Below, one piece after another: positions 56,409 through 64,000 of a stretch of DNA of 64,000 nucleotides. The translations under genes and the position numbers were made by a program. The notes under the pieces are model-generated. The model was given only the letters and a program-made list of their open reading frames with translations, searched no databases and had not been told where the DNA came from. The stretch's first letter is position 1, and each line of letters begins with the position of its first letter. The stretch is from JAPWJZ01 sp964575605 (GTDB lineage Bacteria; Pseudomonadota; Alphaproteobacteria; Micavibrionales; UBA2020). The stretch covers positions 1 to 64,000 of the forward strand of contig CAZNRN010000006.1 in the NCBI GenBank assembly GCA_964575605.1. The letters are read 5' to 3'.

Positions 56409-57014
56409 ATGGCACGCAGCCTCAATAAAACGCGCATGCGCGACACCCGTATCCTGATTGGCTTGACCATCGCCGCCGGTGTCTTCTGCAAAACCATGTT
56501 TCCCGATGATACCATCCCGCACGAGGTTCTGGACCTGACGGGCTATATCCTCGTGACTATTTGCGCCATCGGGCGGATTTACTGCACGGCCTTTATCGGC
56601 GGCGAGAAAAACGCCCAGCTGGTAACCTGGGGGCCTTATTCGATGTGCCGCAACCCGCTTTACTTCTTTTCGCTCTGCGGCGCGGCGGGCGTGGGCACGA
56701 TGACGACCTCGATCGCGGCCTTTGCCATTATCTTCACCGGCTTTTTCATTATCTACCAAGGCCTTATCGCGCGGGAGGAGGAATTCCTCGAGGCGAAGTT
56801 CGGCCAGCCCTACCGCGACTATTGCCAGCGCGTGCCGCGCCTCTTCCCGTCTTTCAGGAACGTCTACTTCCCCGAGGAAGTGACGATGCACCCGAAATTC
56901 CTGAACAAGGGCGTGCTCGACGCCGTCTGGTGGTTTGCGGCCTTCCCGCTGATCGAGGCGGCCGAGATGCTGCAGGCAAGCGGCATCATCAAGCCCATCA
57001 TGCAGCTCTTCTGA
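56409..57014 (+). CDS. ICMT/PEMT-family membrane methyltransferase
   Basis: 201 residues with four hydrophobic segments. The signature TWGPYSMCRNPLYFFSLCGAAG (about 73-94) and the REEEFLEAKFGQPYRDYCQRVPRLFP tail belong to the isoprenylcysteine carboxyl methyltransferase group; CRNP replaces the common VRHP. GGCAGGAG lies 11 bases upstream. It lies just before the cta operon but has its own terminator. Confidence 0.8.
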   Translation: MARSLNKTRMRDTRILIGLTIAAGVFCKTMFPDDTIPHEVLDLTGYILVTICAIGRIYCTAFIGGEKNAQLVTWGPYSMCRNPLYFFSLCGAAGVGTMTTSIAAFAIIFTGFFIIYQGLIAREEEFLEAKFGQPYRDYCQRVPRLFPSFRNVYFPEEVTMHPKFLNKGVLDAVWWFAAFPLIEAAEMLQASGIIKPIMQLF

Positions 57015-57048
57015 AAATTCCCTAACGCCTTGAAAAGCCTTCCGGCGA

Positions 57049-57074
57049 GGGTGCGTTATGGCACCCGTTTTTTC
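57049..57074 (+). terminator. Rho-independent terminator before the cta operon
   Basis: GGGTGC, loop GTTATG, GCACCC, then GTTTTTTC. It separates the methyltransferase from ctaC. Confidence 0.8.
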
Positions 57075-57163
57075 TTGATCATCTCTTCACATTAACAGGG
57101 CGCGGGTGTATATCTTTTTGAAATACCTTGCCTCTTAAAATCCCCAAACACGGATTCAATATA

Positions 57164-58096
57164 ATGACAAAATCAGGCACCTTCCTCCGCAGCCTCTTGC
57201 CCTGGCTGCCCGCGCTCGCGGTTGTGGCGTTTCCCTTCATGGCGCATGCCGCCGAAGGCGAAGTGGTCGGCATGGCGCATAACTGGCAGCTCGGCTTCCA
57301 GGAGCCCGCGTCGCCGGTGAAGGAAGACATGGAATGGTTCCACGACAGCCTGCTGGTGCCCACCATCATCGCGATTTCTGCTTTCGTGATGTTCCTGCTG
57401 CTCTTCGTCATGGCGCGCTTCAACGCCAAGGCGAACCCGGTGCCCGCGAAATTCCAGCACAACCGCGCGCTCGAATTCATCTGGACAATCCTGCCGGTGT
57501 TGATCCTGATGGCGATTTCCGTGCCGTCGCTGAAGCTGCTCTATAAAGCCGACCGCACGCACGAAGCCGAAATGACGCTGAACGCGATCGGCAACCAGTG
57601 GTACTGGTCGTATGAATATCCCGACCACGGCAACATCACCTTCAACTCGAACCTGGTGAAGGACAAGGACCTGAACGGCCGCCCGCGCCTGCTCGCAACC
57701 GACGAGCCCGTGGTGCTGCCGGTCGACACCAACATCCGCCTCATCATCAAGGCCACCGACGTGCTGCACGCCTGGGCGATGCCGGCCTTTGGCGTGAAGC
57801 TTGACGCCGTGCCCGGCCGCACCAACGAGACCTGGGTGCGCATCACGAAAAAAGGCACCTTCTACGGCCAGTGTTCCGAGCTTTGCGGCGAGGGCCACGG
57901 CTTCATGCCGATTGAAGTCCATGCCGTCTCGAAAGAAGACTTCGCGGCCTGGGTCGCGTCCAAGGGCGGCAAGATGCCCGAAGTGACCCCGCCCGCAGCG
58001 CCCGCACCCGGTGCGCAAGCGCAAGAACCTGCCGCGCAGGCACAAGAACCCGAAAAAGAAGGCGCTGCACAAGAAGCGCCCAAAACAGGAGAATAA
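57164..58096 (+). CDS. ctaC: Cytochrome c oxidase subunit II
   Basis: 310 residues from the ATG at 57164 (a TTG 36 bases earlier is in frame). Signal peptide, two membrane helices and the CuA domain with C237SELC241GEGH245GFM248. Subunit II takes electrons from cytochrome c through CuA. The C-terminus is Ala/Pro/Glu-rich (about 275-310). Two bases separate it from ctaD. Confidence 0.97.
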   Translation: MTKSGTFLRSLLPWLPALAVVAFPFMAHAAEGEVVGMAHNWQLGFQEPASPVKEDMEWFHDSLLVPTIIAISAFVMFLLLFVMARFNAKANPVPAKFQHNRALEFIWTILPVLILMAISVPSLKLLYKADRTHEAEMTLNAIGNQWYWSYEYPDHGNITFNSNLVKDKDLNGRPRLLATDEPVVLPVDTNIRLIIKATDVLHAWAMPAFGVKLDAVPGRTNETWVRITKKGTFYGQCSELCGEGHGFMPIEVHAVSKEDFAAWVASKGGKMPEVTPPAAPAPGAQAQEPAAQAQEPEKEGAAQEAPKTGE

Positions 58097-58098
58097 CA

Positions 58099-59718
58099 AT
58101 GGCAAAAGCACACGCAGCGCAAGGCCATGACGACCACGCGCACGACGATCATCACGACCACAAGCCGGGCTTTTTCCAGCGCTGGTTCTGCTCGACCAAC
58201 CACAAGGACATCGGCACGCTCTACCTGATCTTCTCGGTCGTCGCGGCCATCGTCGGCGGCGGTTTCTCGATGATCATGCGCGCGGAACTTGCCGAACCCG
58301 GCATGCAGTTCGTGACCTCGGGCCAGCAGTGGAACGTGCTGATTTCGGCGCACGGGCTTATCATGGTCTTCTTCGTCGTCATGCCGGCGCTGATCGGCGG
58401 TTTCGGCAACTGGTTCCTGCCCTTGATGATAGGCGCGCCCGATATGGCCTTCCCGCGCCTCAACAACATTTCTTTCTGGCTGATCGTGCCGGCCTTCCTG
58501 CTGCTGGTCGGCTCCGCCTTCGTGGGCGAGGGTGCCGGTACGGGCTGGACGGTCTATCCGCCGCTCTCCAACAACCCGGGGCATCCGGGCGCATCGGTCG
58601 ACATGGCGATTTTCGCCCTGCACCTGGCGGGCGCGTCATCCATCCTGGGCGCCGCCAACTTCATCACGACGATCTTCAACATGAGGGCACCCGGCATGAC
58701 GCTGCACCGCATGCCCTTGTTCGTCTGGTCGCTGCTGGTGACGACCTTCCTGCTGGTCCTGGCCATCCCCGTGCTCGGCGGCGCGATCACGATGCTGCTG
58801 ACCGACCGCAACTTCGGCACCTCGTTCTTCAAGCCCGACGGCGGCGGCGACCCGCTGCTGTTCCAGCACCTGTTCTGGTTCTTCGGCCACCCCGAGGTCT
58901 ACATCATGATCTTGCCGGCCTTCGGCATCATCTCGCAGATCGTCTCGACCTTCTCGAAGAAGCCGGTCTTCGGCTACCTCGGCATGGCTTATGCCATGGT
59001 CGCGATCGGTTTCGTCGGCTTCGTCGTCTGGGCGCACCATATGTATACGGTGGGCATGGCGGTCGATACCCGCGCTTACTTCACCATCGCAACCCTCGTG
59101 ATCGCGGTGCCGACCGGCATCAAGATATTCTCGTGGATTGCGACCATGTGGGGGGGCTCGATCACCTTCAAAACCCCGATGCTCTGGGCGATCGGCTTTA
59201 TCTTCCTGTTCACCGTGGGCGGCGTCACCGGCGTCGTGCTGGCGAACGCGGGCCTCGACAGCACGCTGCACGACACCTATTACGTGGTCGCGCACTTCCA
59301 CTACGTGCTGAGCCTGGGCGCTGTCTTCGCGATGTTCGCGGGCTTCTATTACTGGATCGGCAAGATGTCCGGCCGCCAGTACCCGGAATGGGCGGGCCAG
59401 GTGCACTTCTTCACGACCTTTATCGGCGTGAACCTGCTGTTCTTCCCCCAGCACTTCCTTGGCCTCGCCGGCATGCCGCGCCGCATCCCCGACTATCCGG
59501 ATGCCTATGCGGGCTGGAACCATATCTCGTCGATCGGCGCTTACATTTCGGGAGCGTCGTCGGTATTCTTCCTCTGCGTTGCCGTCTACACCATCTTCTG
59601 CGGCAAAAAGGCGGAAGCGAACCCCTGGGGCGAAGGCGCCGAGACGCTTGAATGGCACCTGCCGTCGCCGCCGCCCTTCCACCAGTTCGATATCCAGCCG
59701 GTAGTGAAGGCATCGTGA
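58099..59718 (+). CDS. ctaD: Cytochrome c oxidase subunit I (aa3 type)
   Basis: 539 residues, twelve helices. WFFGHPEVYIMILPAFG carries the CuB and cross-linked-Tyr site (HPEVY), WAHHMYTVG the CuB His pair, and HDTYYVVAHFHYVL the heme a3/a ligands. The E of HPEVY and the K-pathway residues suit an A-type oxidase. The N-terminal His/Asp-rich stretch (AAQGHDDHAHDDHHDHKPG, residues 6-24) is unusual. Reduces O2 to water and pumps protons. Confidence 0.98.
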   Translation: MAKAHAAQGHDDHAHDDHHDHKPGFFQRWFCSTNHKDIGTLYLIFSVVAAIVGGGFSMIMRAELAEPGMQFVTSGQQWNVLISAHGLIMVFFVVMPALIGGFGNWFLPLMIGAPDMAFPRLNNISFWLIVPAFLLLVGSAFVGEGAGTGWTVYPPLSNNPGHPGASVDMAIFALHLAGASSILGAANFITTIFNMRAPGMTLHRMPLFVWSLLVTTFLLVLAIPVLGGAITMLLTDRNFGTSFFKPDGGGDPLLFQHLFWFFGHPEVYIMILPAFGIISQIVSTFSKKPVFGYLGMAYAMVAIGFVGFVVWAHHMYTVGMAVDTRAYFTIATLVIAVPTGIKIFSWIATMWGGSITFKTPMLWAIGFIFLFTVGGVTGVVLANAGLDSTLHDTYYVVAHFHYVLSLGAVFAMFAGFYYWIGKMSGRQYPEWAGQVHFFTTFIGVNLLFFPQHFLGLAGMPRRIPDYPDAYAGWNHISSIGAYISGASSVFFLCVAVYTIFCGKKAEANPWGEGAETLEWHLPSPPPFHQFDIQPVVKAS

Positions 59719-60626
59719 GCGATTTCGCGTTAGAACCCGCAAGCAGCACAGGTAGCGCCGCAGTTTCGACTGCGCGCGTTGCCGATTTTATCGAGCTGCT
59801 GAAGCCGCGGGTGATGACGCTGGTCGTATTCTCGGGCGTGGCGGGCGTGGTGCTTGCACCCGGCCACCTGCATCCCTTCCTGGCGCTGGTCGCCGTCGCC
59901 TGCATCGCGATTGCCGCAGGCGCGGCGGGCGCCATCAACATGTGGTACGAGCAGGACATCGACAGCATCATGTCCCGCACCAAAAGCCGCCCGCTGCCGC
60001 AGGGCCGCGTGGAACCCGCCGAGGCGCTCAGCTTTGGCGCGGTGCTGACCTTTTTCTCCGTCGGGCTGATGGGCTTCGCGGTCAACTGGACGGCGGCGGC
60101 GCTGCTGGGCTTTGCGAGCTTCTTTTACGTCTTTATCTATACCATCTGGCTGAAACGCATCACGCCGCAGAACATCGTCATCGGCGGCGCGGCCGGCGCC
60201 TTCCCGCCGATGGTGGGCTGGGCGGCCGTCACCGACCATGTGACGCTGGAAGGCCTTGCGCTTTTCATGCTCATCTTCCTCTGGACCCCGCCGCATTTCT
60301 GGGCGCTCGCGCTCTACCGCAATGATGACTACAAAAAGGCCGGCATCCCCATGCTGCCCGTCGTGGCGGGCGAAGCGGCGACCAAGCGCCAGATGCTGTT
60401 CTACACCCTGATCCTGACGCCCTTTGCCGTGGCGCCCTACTTCATGGGCTTCGCGGGGCAGGCCTACCTTGCCGCCGCCGTCATCCTGCACGGGTTATTC
60501 ATCGTCTCGGCCGTCAAGGTGCTGAACGAAACCGGCCACCGCTTCGCGCGGCTGATGTTCGGCTATTCCATTTTCTACCTCTTCGCGCTCTTTGCCGCGA
60601 TGATGCTGGACAGGGTGGTGGTGTAA
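59715..60626 (+). CDS. ctaB: Protoheme IX farnesyltransferase (heme O synthase)
   Basis: 303 residues starting at GTG 59715, overlapping the ctaD stop by four bases. Nine helices; the prenyltransferase motif NMWYEQDIDSIMSRTKSRPLP and the second Asp-rich loop (LALYRNDDYKKAGIPMLP) are clear. It adds farnesyl to heme b, giving heme O for the oxidase. Confidence 0.95.
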   Translation: MSDFALEPASSTGSAAVSTARVADFIELLKPRVMTLVVFSGVAGVVLAPGHLHPFLALVAVACIAIAAGAAGAINMWYEQDIDSIMSRTKSRPLPQGRVEPAEALSFGAVLTFFSVGLMGFAVNWTAAALLGFASFFYVFIYTIWLKRITPQNIVIGGAAGAFPPMVGWAAVTDHVTLEGLALFMLIFLWTPPHFWALALYRNDDYKKAGIPMLPVVAGEAATKRQMLFYTLILTPFAVAPYFMGFAGQAYLAAAVILHGLFIVSAVKVLNETGHRFARLMFGYSIFYLFALFAAMMLDRVVV

Positions 60627-60629
60627 GCC

Positions 60630-60749
60630 ATGCCTCACAGCGACCTGCACAAGCAAAAACGGGGCAAGAACATCGCGGTATTCATCGCCGTGCTGGCCTT
60701 CATGGCGACGATTTTCGCCGTCAGCATCATCCGCATGAAGGGCGGGTGA
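60630..60749 (+). CDS. Small CoxF-like single-helix protein
   Basis: 39 residues (MPHSDLHKQKRGKNIAVF..VSIIRMKGG). Basic start, one membrane helix, ending in RMKGG. Such a mini-protein lies between ctaB and ctaG in many alphaproteobacteria and probably helps oxidase assembly. ATG immediately follows ctaB. Confidence 0.75.
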   Translation: MPHSDLHKQKRGKNIAVFIAVLAFMATIFAVSIIRMKGG

Positions 60750-60752
60750 GGC

Positions 60753-61376
60753 ATGACCACCCCCGCCGAGCAGCTGGCTGAAAAAAACCGCAAAGTCCTG
60801 CGCCGCACGCTGGGCCTTGTCGCCTTTATGGTGCTGGTGTCTTTCGTTTCCGTCCCGCTGTACCGCCTGACCTGCAAGGTCACGGGCTGGGGCGGCACGC
60901 CGCAGGAACAGCTGGACGCCGCCGCGCGCGCGCCGCATGAGGTGCAGAACCGCGACATCACCGTGCGCTTCGACGCGCAGGCCGACCGCCGCCTCGCCTG
61001 GGATTTCAAGCCCGACCAGGGGCCCGTGACCGTGAAAGTGGGGGAGGACAAGCTCGTCTCCTTCAGCGCGCACAATAAAACCGAAGCCCCCATCACCGGC
61101 ACGGCCGTCTATAACGTGACGCCGCTGAAAGCGGGCAAATACTTCGTGAAGACCGAATGCTTCTGCTTCGCCGAACAGCTGCTGGCGCCCGGGCAGGCCG
61201 TGCATATGCCGGTGTCGTTCTATATCGACCCCGCCATCATGCAGGACCGCGATATGGCCGATGTCGGTACGATCACGCTGTCATACACCTTCTACCGCGC
61301 GTCGTCCGACGAACTGGACGCCGCGACAAACACATTCATCGAACAGCACGGTGCCGATACCGTGAATAAAGGATAA
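60753..61376 (+). CDS. ctaG: Cytochrome c oxidase assembly protein CtaG (Cox11)
   Basis: 207 residues. One N-terminal helix (about 20-40) then a Cox11-type domain with YFVKTECFCFAEQLLAPGQ, the CFCF copper motif that delivers Cu to the CuB site of subunit I. PLYRLTCKVTGWGGTPQ is the typical juxtamembrane motif. Confidence 0.97.
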   Translation: MTTPAEQLAEKNRKVLRRTLGLVAFMVLVSFVSVPLYRLTCKVTGWGGTPQEQLDAAARAPHEVQNRDITVRFDAQADRRLAWDFKPDQGPVTVKVGEDKLVSFSAHNKTEAPITGTAVYNVTPLKAGKYFVKTECFCFAEQLLAPGQAVHMPVSFYIDPAIMQDRDMADVGTITLSYTFYRASSDELDAATNTFIEQHGADTVNKG

Positions 61377-61390
61377 ATAAGGGGACAAAC

Positions 61391-62257
61391 ATGTCAGACG
61401 AACATATCCATTACGACCTCAAATCCGGCAAGCCTCATCCTTATCATCTGGTGAAGCCCTCTCCCTGGCCGCTGTTCGGCTCGATGGCGGCGGGTACGCT
61501 GGCCGCGGGCGCCGTGATGTACATGCACAAATTCGCGCCGGGCGGTTTCTCCATTGGCCTGAAAGGCGTGATACTGGGCTTTATCCTCGTCGGCCTCGTC
61601 ATGTACGGCTGGTGGAAAGACGTGGTGAAGGAGGCAGTGGTCGAAAAGGCGCACACGCCCATCACCAAAATCGGCTTCCGCTACGGCATGGCGCTGTTTA
61701 TTTCGTCCGAGGTGATGTTCTTCGTCGCCTTCTTCTGGGCGTTCTTCGCGTCCTCGCTGTTCCCGACCGCCGCCATCGGCGGCATCTGGCCGCCCGCAAG
61801 CGTCACGCCGATCAAGGCGTTCGAGCTGCCCTTCATGATGACCATGATCCTGCTGCTCTCGGGCTGCACCTGCACCTGGGCGCACCACGCGATTTTGGAA
61901 GGCAAGAGGGACGAGGCGACCAAGGCGCTGCTGATTACCATCCTTCTGGGATGCGCTTTCACCTTCTTCCAGGGCTTCGAATACATCCATGCCACCTTCC
62001 GCTTCAAGGATACGGACGGCGGCACGATTTATTCCTCGGCCTTCTATATGGCGACCGGGTTCCACGGCTTCCACGTGCTGGTCGGCACGATCTTCCTGAT
62101 CGTCTGCTACTTCCGCAACAAGAAAGGCCACTTCCTGCCCAACAGCCATTTTGGCTTCGAGGCCGCGGCATGGTACTGGCACTTCGTTGACGTGGTATGG
62201 CTGTTCCTGTTTGCCGCGATCTACTGGTGGGGCAACACCCCCGCCGTGGCCGGATAA
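61391..62257 (+). CDS. ctaE: Cytochrome c oxidase subunit III
   Basis: 288 residues, seven helices, start backed by AAGGGGA. Motifs YGMALFISSEVMFFVAFFWAFF, WAHHAILEGKR, FQGFEYIHATF and FHGFHVLVGTIFL; the Glu in SSEVMFF is the conserved residue of COX III. It stabilises subunit I. A terminator follows. Confidence 0.98.
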   Translation: MSDEHIHYDLKSGKPHPYHLVKPSPWPLFGSMAAGTLAAGAVMYMHKFAPGGFSIGLKGVILGFILVGLVMYGWWKDVVKEAVVEKAHTPITKIGFRYGMALFISSEVMFFVAFFWAFFASSLFPTAAIGGIWPPASVTPIKAFELPFMMTMILLLSGCTCTWAHHAILEGKRDEATKALLITILLGCAFTFFQGFEYIHATFRFKDTDGGTIYSSAFYMATGFHGFHVLVGTIFLIVCYFRNKKGHFLPNSHFGFEAAAWYWHFVDVVWLFLFAAIYWWGNTPAVAG

Positions 62258-62288
62258 AGAAAAAGCCGCCTTCGGGCGGCTTTTTCTT
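62257..62288. terminator. Bidirectional terminator after ctaE
   Basis: AAGAAAAAGCCGCC, loop TTCG, GGCGGCTTTTTCTT: T-runs on both strands serve ctaE and the convergent ankyrin-like gene. Confidence 0.9.
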
Positions 62289-62315
62289 GTCCAGCGGGCG
62301 GGTAATTGTCTGGGC

Positions 62316-63173
62316 TTATTCCATCCCCGGCGCGTAGCGGGTGTTGATGCGCTTAACGGGGGTGACGGGGGTTTTGTCGATGCTTTTTTCGCGCAGCAGG
62401 GAGGTGAGCTCGAGCACCGTGGCGCGAAGCTCTTTTACCTCGGCGGAAAGACTTTCGATGCTAGGCGGAGCGGTCGGGGCGGTATAGTCCCTGAGGCGCT
62501 CCAGCAGCAGCACGGCGTCGAGGTTGCCGAGCGAGCGCTCCCACGAGGCGGCCTTGGTGACATCCGCGCCGTGCTTGTCGATCAGGTGGCGGCAGACGGC
62601 GTCGTTGCCGGCCAGCGCCGCGCGGCGCAGCAGCTGTTCCCCGTTCGCGCGCGGGTCGAGCCCTGCGGCGGCGAGGATGTCGATGGCGGTGGTGAGGCCT
62701 TTATCGGTTGCCGCAAAAAGCAGTTCTTCCTTTTTCTCGACATTGCTGAGCCCGCCCGCGGCGATTTTGCGCAGCAACGGCATTTTCTGATCCTCGGGCA
62801 TATCCATGCGCAGCAGCAGCATGGCGGCATGGTTGTCGGTCGCGTTGCCCCGATCAAAGGTGGGGCAAGCGTAGATGAAGGCGGCGGCGGCCGCGGCATT
62901 GCCGGATTGCAGCGCGGCGGGCACCATGAAGGTGCTCATCAGGCGGGGCATGTCGTCAATGCCATGCCTGAACCAGTGGGTGACGATTTTGTCGATATTG
63001 GCGGCCATCAGCTGCGCCATGGGGGCCGACATGGGCGTATAGGTCTCGCGGTTCATCAGGCCGAAATAGGAGAATTTGCTGGCCAGCAGCTGCTCCATCG
63101 CCTTCAGGTCATCGGATGAGATGGCGGCGTTGATCTGGCCGCTTCTCGTTTTGAACATGTCTGACAGCGCCAT
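62316..63173 (-). CDS. Ankyrin-repeat-like cytoplasmic protein
   Basis: 285 residues from the ATG at 63173 (AAAGGA 8 bases upstream). Degenerate ankyrin-type units such as GLTTAIDILAAAGLDPRANGEQLLRRAALAGNDAVCRHLIDKHGADV (about 155-200). No signal peptide. A C-terminal coiled-coil stretch (LSAEVKELRATVLELTSLL, about 247-265) follows. Likely a protein-binding module; partner unknown. Confidence 0.7.
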   Translation of the reverse strand: MALSDMFKTRSGQINAAISSDDLKAMEQLLASKFSYFGLMNRETYTPMSAPMAQLMAANIDKIVTHWFRHGIDDMPRLMSTFMVPAALQSGNAAAAAAFIYACPTFDRGNATDNHAAMLLLRMDMPEDQKMPLLRKIAAGGLSNVEKKEELLFAATDKGLTTAIDILAAAGLDPRANGEQLLRRAALAGNDAVCRHLIDKHGADVTKAASWERSLGNLDAVLLLERLRDYTAPTAPPSIESLSAEVKELRATVLELTSLLREKSIDKTPVTPVKRINTRYAPGME

Positions 63174-63270
63174 ATTTCTTGTCCTTTTGATATCGGGCAA
63201 GGGTAGGCGCACGAGTGTGTTATGTCAAGATGCTATGGAAATGAGTATTTTCAGGGGTTTGGGGAGAGGC

Positions 63271-64000
63271 TTAGCCCATCCCGGTTTTCGGCTTCGCAGG
63301 CGCGGTGGAGCGGGTTTCTTCGGTTTTGGGGAATTCGACGGGGCAGGTCTTGTAGCTGGGGTCGCGGATGAACTCTTTCATGACGGCCAGCAGCTGCTTG
63401 TCTTCTTCCGCCTGCTTGCGCTGCGCTTCTTCCCAGGCACGGCGCTGGGCTTCGACGGGCTGCTGCACAAGGTGCGCGTGGCCGTCCTTGTCCAGCGTGA
63501 TGGCGCCGCTTTTCAGCGCGTCCTGCACAAATTGTTTGGCGAAGCCCATGCGGCTGAGGACCTCGAACTTCATCAGGTTGGGCGCGACGAAGGGGTTTTT
63601 CTCAAGCGCGGCGTAATCCGTCGGCGTGAAAACCTCGGGGGTGGCCTGGCGTTCCTTGTATTCGAAATACTTTTCAATCAGGCGGCCCTGCTGCTCGAGG
63701 TTATAGTCCTTGAAATCCTTTTTCGGGTCGAGCTTGAATTCGTATGTGGAGGCGTAATTGCCGAAGCTCGAGATGCCGAGGCCGAGGCCTTCCAGCTGCG
63801 GGTCGCGGCCCTGCTGCTTCTGCCAGACGTGCGTCATTTCGTGCATGAACAGGCTGCGGCGGAAACCCGTCGAATAGTCGTCCTGATAAATGGCGGTGGG
63901 GTAATACATGTTGCCGTCGGGCGTCATGGCCGTGTTGTCGTCCTGCCCGATGGGCGGGTAATGCCTGTGGTAGAGCCGCACCTTGCTGTAATCGATGCTG
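63271..64000 (-). CDS. Zinc metallopeptidase-like protein, N-terminus beyond right edge
   Basis: Open from the window edge (SIDYSKVRLYHRHYPP reads through upstream of position 63981) to the stop at 63271. HEMTHVWQ is a gluzincin/HExxH zinc motif, and DDNTAMTPDGNMYYPTAIY with the later YNLEQQGRLIEKYFE resembles the C-terminal domain of Rhs/Vgr-related secreted proteins of proteobacteria. The C-terminal 100 residues are Gln/Lys-rich and helical. The missing N-terminal part would show whether it is secreted. Confidence 0.7.
   Translation of the reverse strand, partial: SIDYSKVRLYHRHYPPIGQDDNTAMTPDGNMYYPTAIYQDDYSTGFRRSLFMHEMTHVWQKQQGRDPQLEGLGLGISSFGNYASTYEFKLDPKKDFKDYNLEQQGRLIEKYFEYKERQATPEVFTPTDYAALEKNPFVAPNLMKFEVLSRMGFAKQFVQDALKSGAITLDKDGHAHLVQQPVEAQRRAWEEAQRKQAEEDKQLLAVMKEFIRDPSYKTCPVEFPKTEETRSTAPAKPKTGMG

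Overview
The window is one contiguous, gene-dense piece of a chromosome of high G+C (roughly 60% by eye). It looks alphaproteobacterial. The evidence is the HdaA-type DnaA regulator, the ctaC-ctaD-ctaB-(CoxF-like)-ctaG-ctaE terminal oxidase operon, the rpmH-rnpA-yidD-yidC-engB operon, a BcsS-type cellulose-associated protein, a DUF465 (YdcH-type) small protein, COX-IV-like mini subunits and perfect CtrA boxes (TTAA-N7-TTAA). I cannot fix the genus. There are no phage genes, transposases, CRISPR arrays or rRNA genes, so it reads as core chromosome with accessory islands of surface, transport and secreted functions.

Layout. 1-3228 (minus, running off the left edge) is a giant RTX-type calcium-binding repeat protein with a CtrA box upstream. 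3463-10104 holds a uracil-DNA glycosylase-like protein, a Sel1-repeat periplasmic protein, an unknown protein with a CheD-like residue pattern, a soluble lytic transglycosylase, an ICMT-family methyltransferase and a histidinol-phosphatase-like enzyme. 10256-16428 holds alaS, a prolyl oligopeptidase, ndk and sodC. 16583-21818 holds a BcsA-like glycosyltransferase with a BcsS-like partner, then a two-subunit FAD (GMC) dehydrogenase. 21831-27732 holds a large 7TM hybrid histidine kinase, a 42-residue COX-IV-like gene, a DUF2066 protein and hdaA. 28000-35971 is a mixed set: a P-loop kinase, an ICMT-like membrane enzyme, an unusual RelE-like fusion protein with a small partner, PH-domain, CBS and DUF202 proteins, a phosphofructokinase and small unknowns.

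36025-41330 is transport. It has an MsbA-like ABC exporter, then a LolD-type ATPase, an FtsX-type permease with a 73-residue His/Asp-rich loop, and two DUF3299 proteins, which together look like a Zrg-type zinc system. 41422-44227 holds an MFS pump, a carboxylesterase and a MepK-like murein endopeptidase. 44299-49883 is a TetR-controlled YbhGFS-like ABC-2 efflux operon carrying two inverted copies of a palindromic repeat, and a double operator-like palindrome lies upstream. 50132-55172 holds tRNA-Arg(CCG), a cyclic-nucleotide-binding protein, rpmH-rnpA-yidD-yidC-engB and an outer-membrane barrel. 55608-62257 holds small unknowns, a third ICMT-family enzyme and the aa3-type cytochrome oxidase operon. 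62316-64000 (minus) ends the window with an ankyrin-like protein and a partial zinc metallopeptidase.

Together the genes describe an aerobic, envelope-rich Gram-negative cell: aa3 oxidase plus assembly factors, periplasmic Cu/Zn SOD, a membrane-linked sugar/alcohol dehydrogenase, YidC insertion machinery, two peptidoglycan hydrolases, metal and drug transport. The most unusual items are the UDG without Fe-S cysteines, the RelE-like/hydrophobic fusion pair, the CheD-like orphan, the His-loop zinc permease, the orphan COX-IV mini gene and the inverted palindromic repeats inside the efflux operon.
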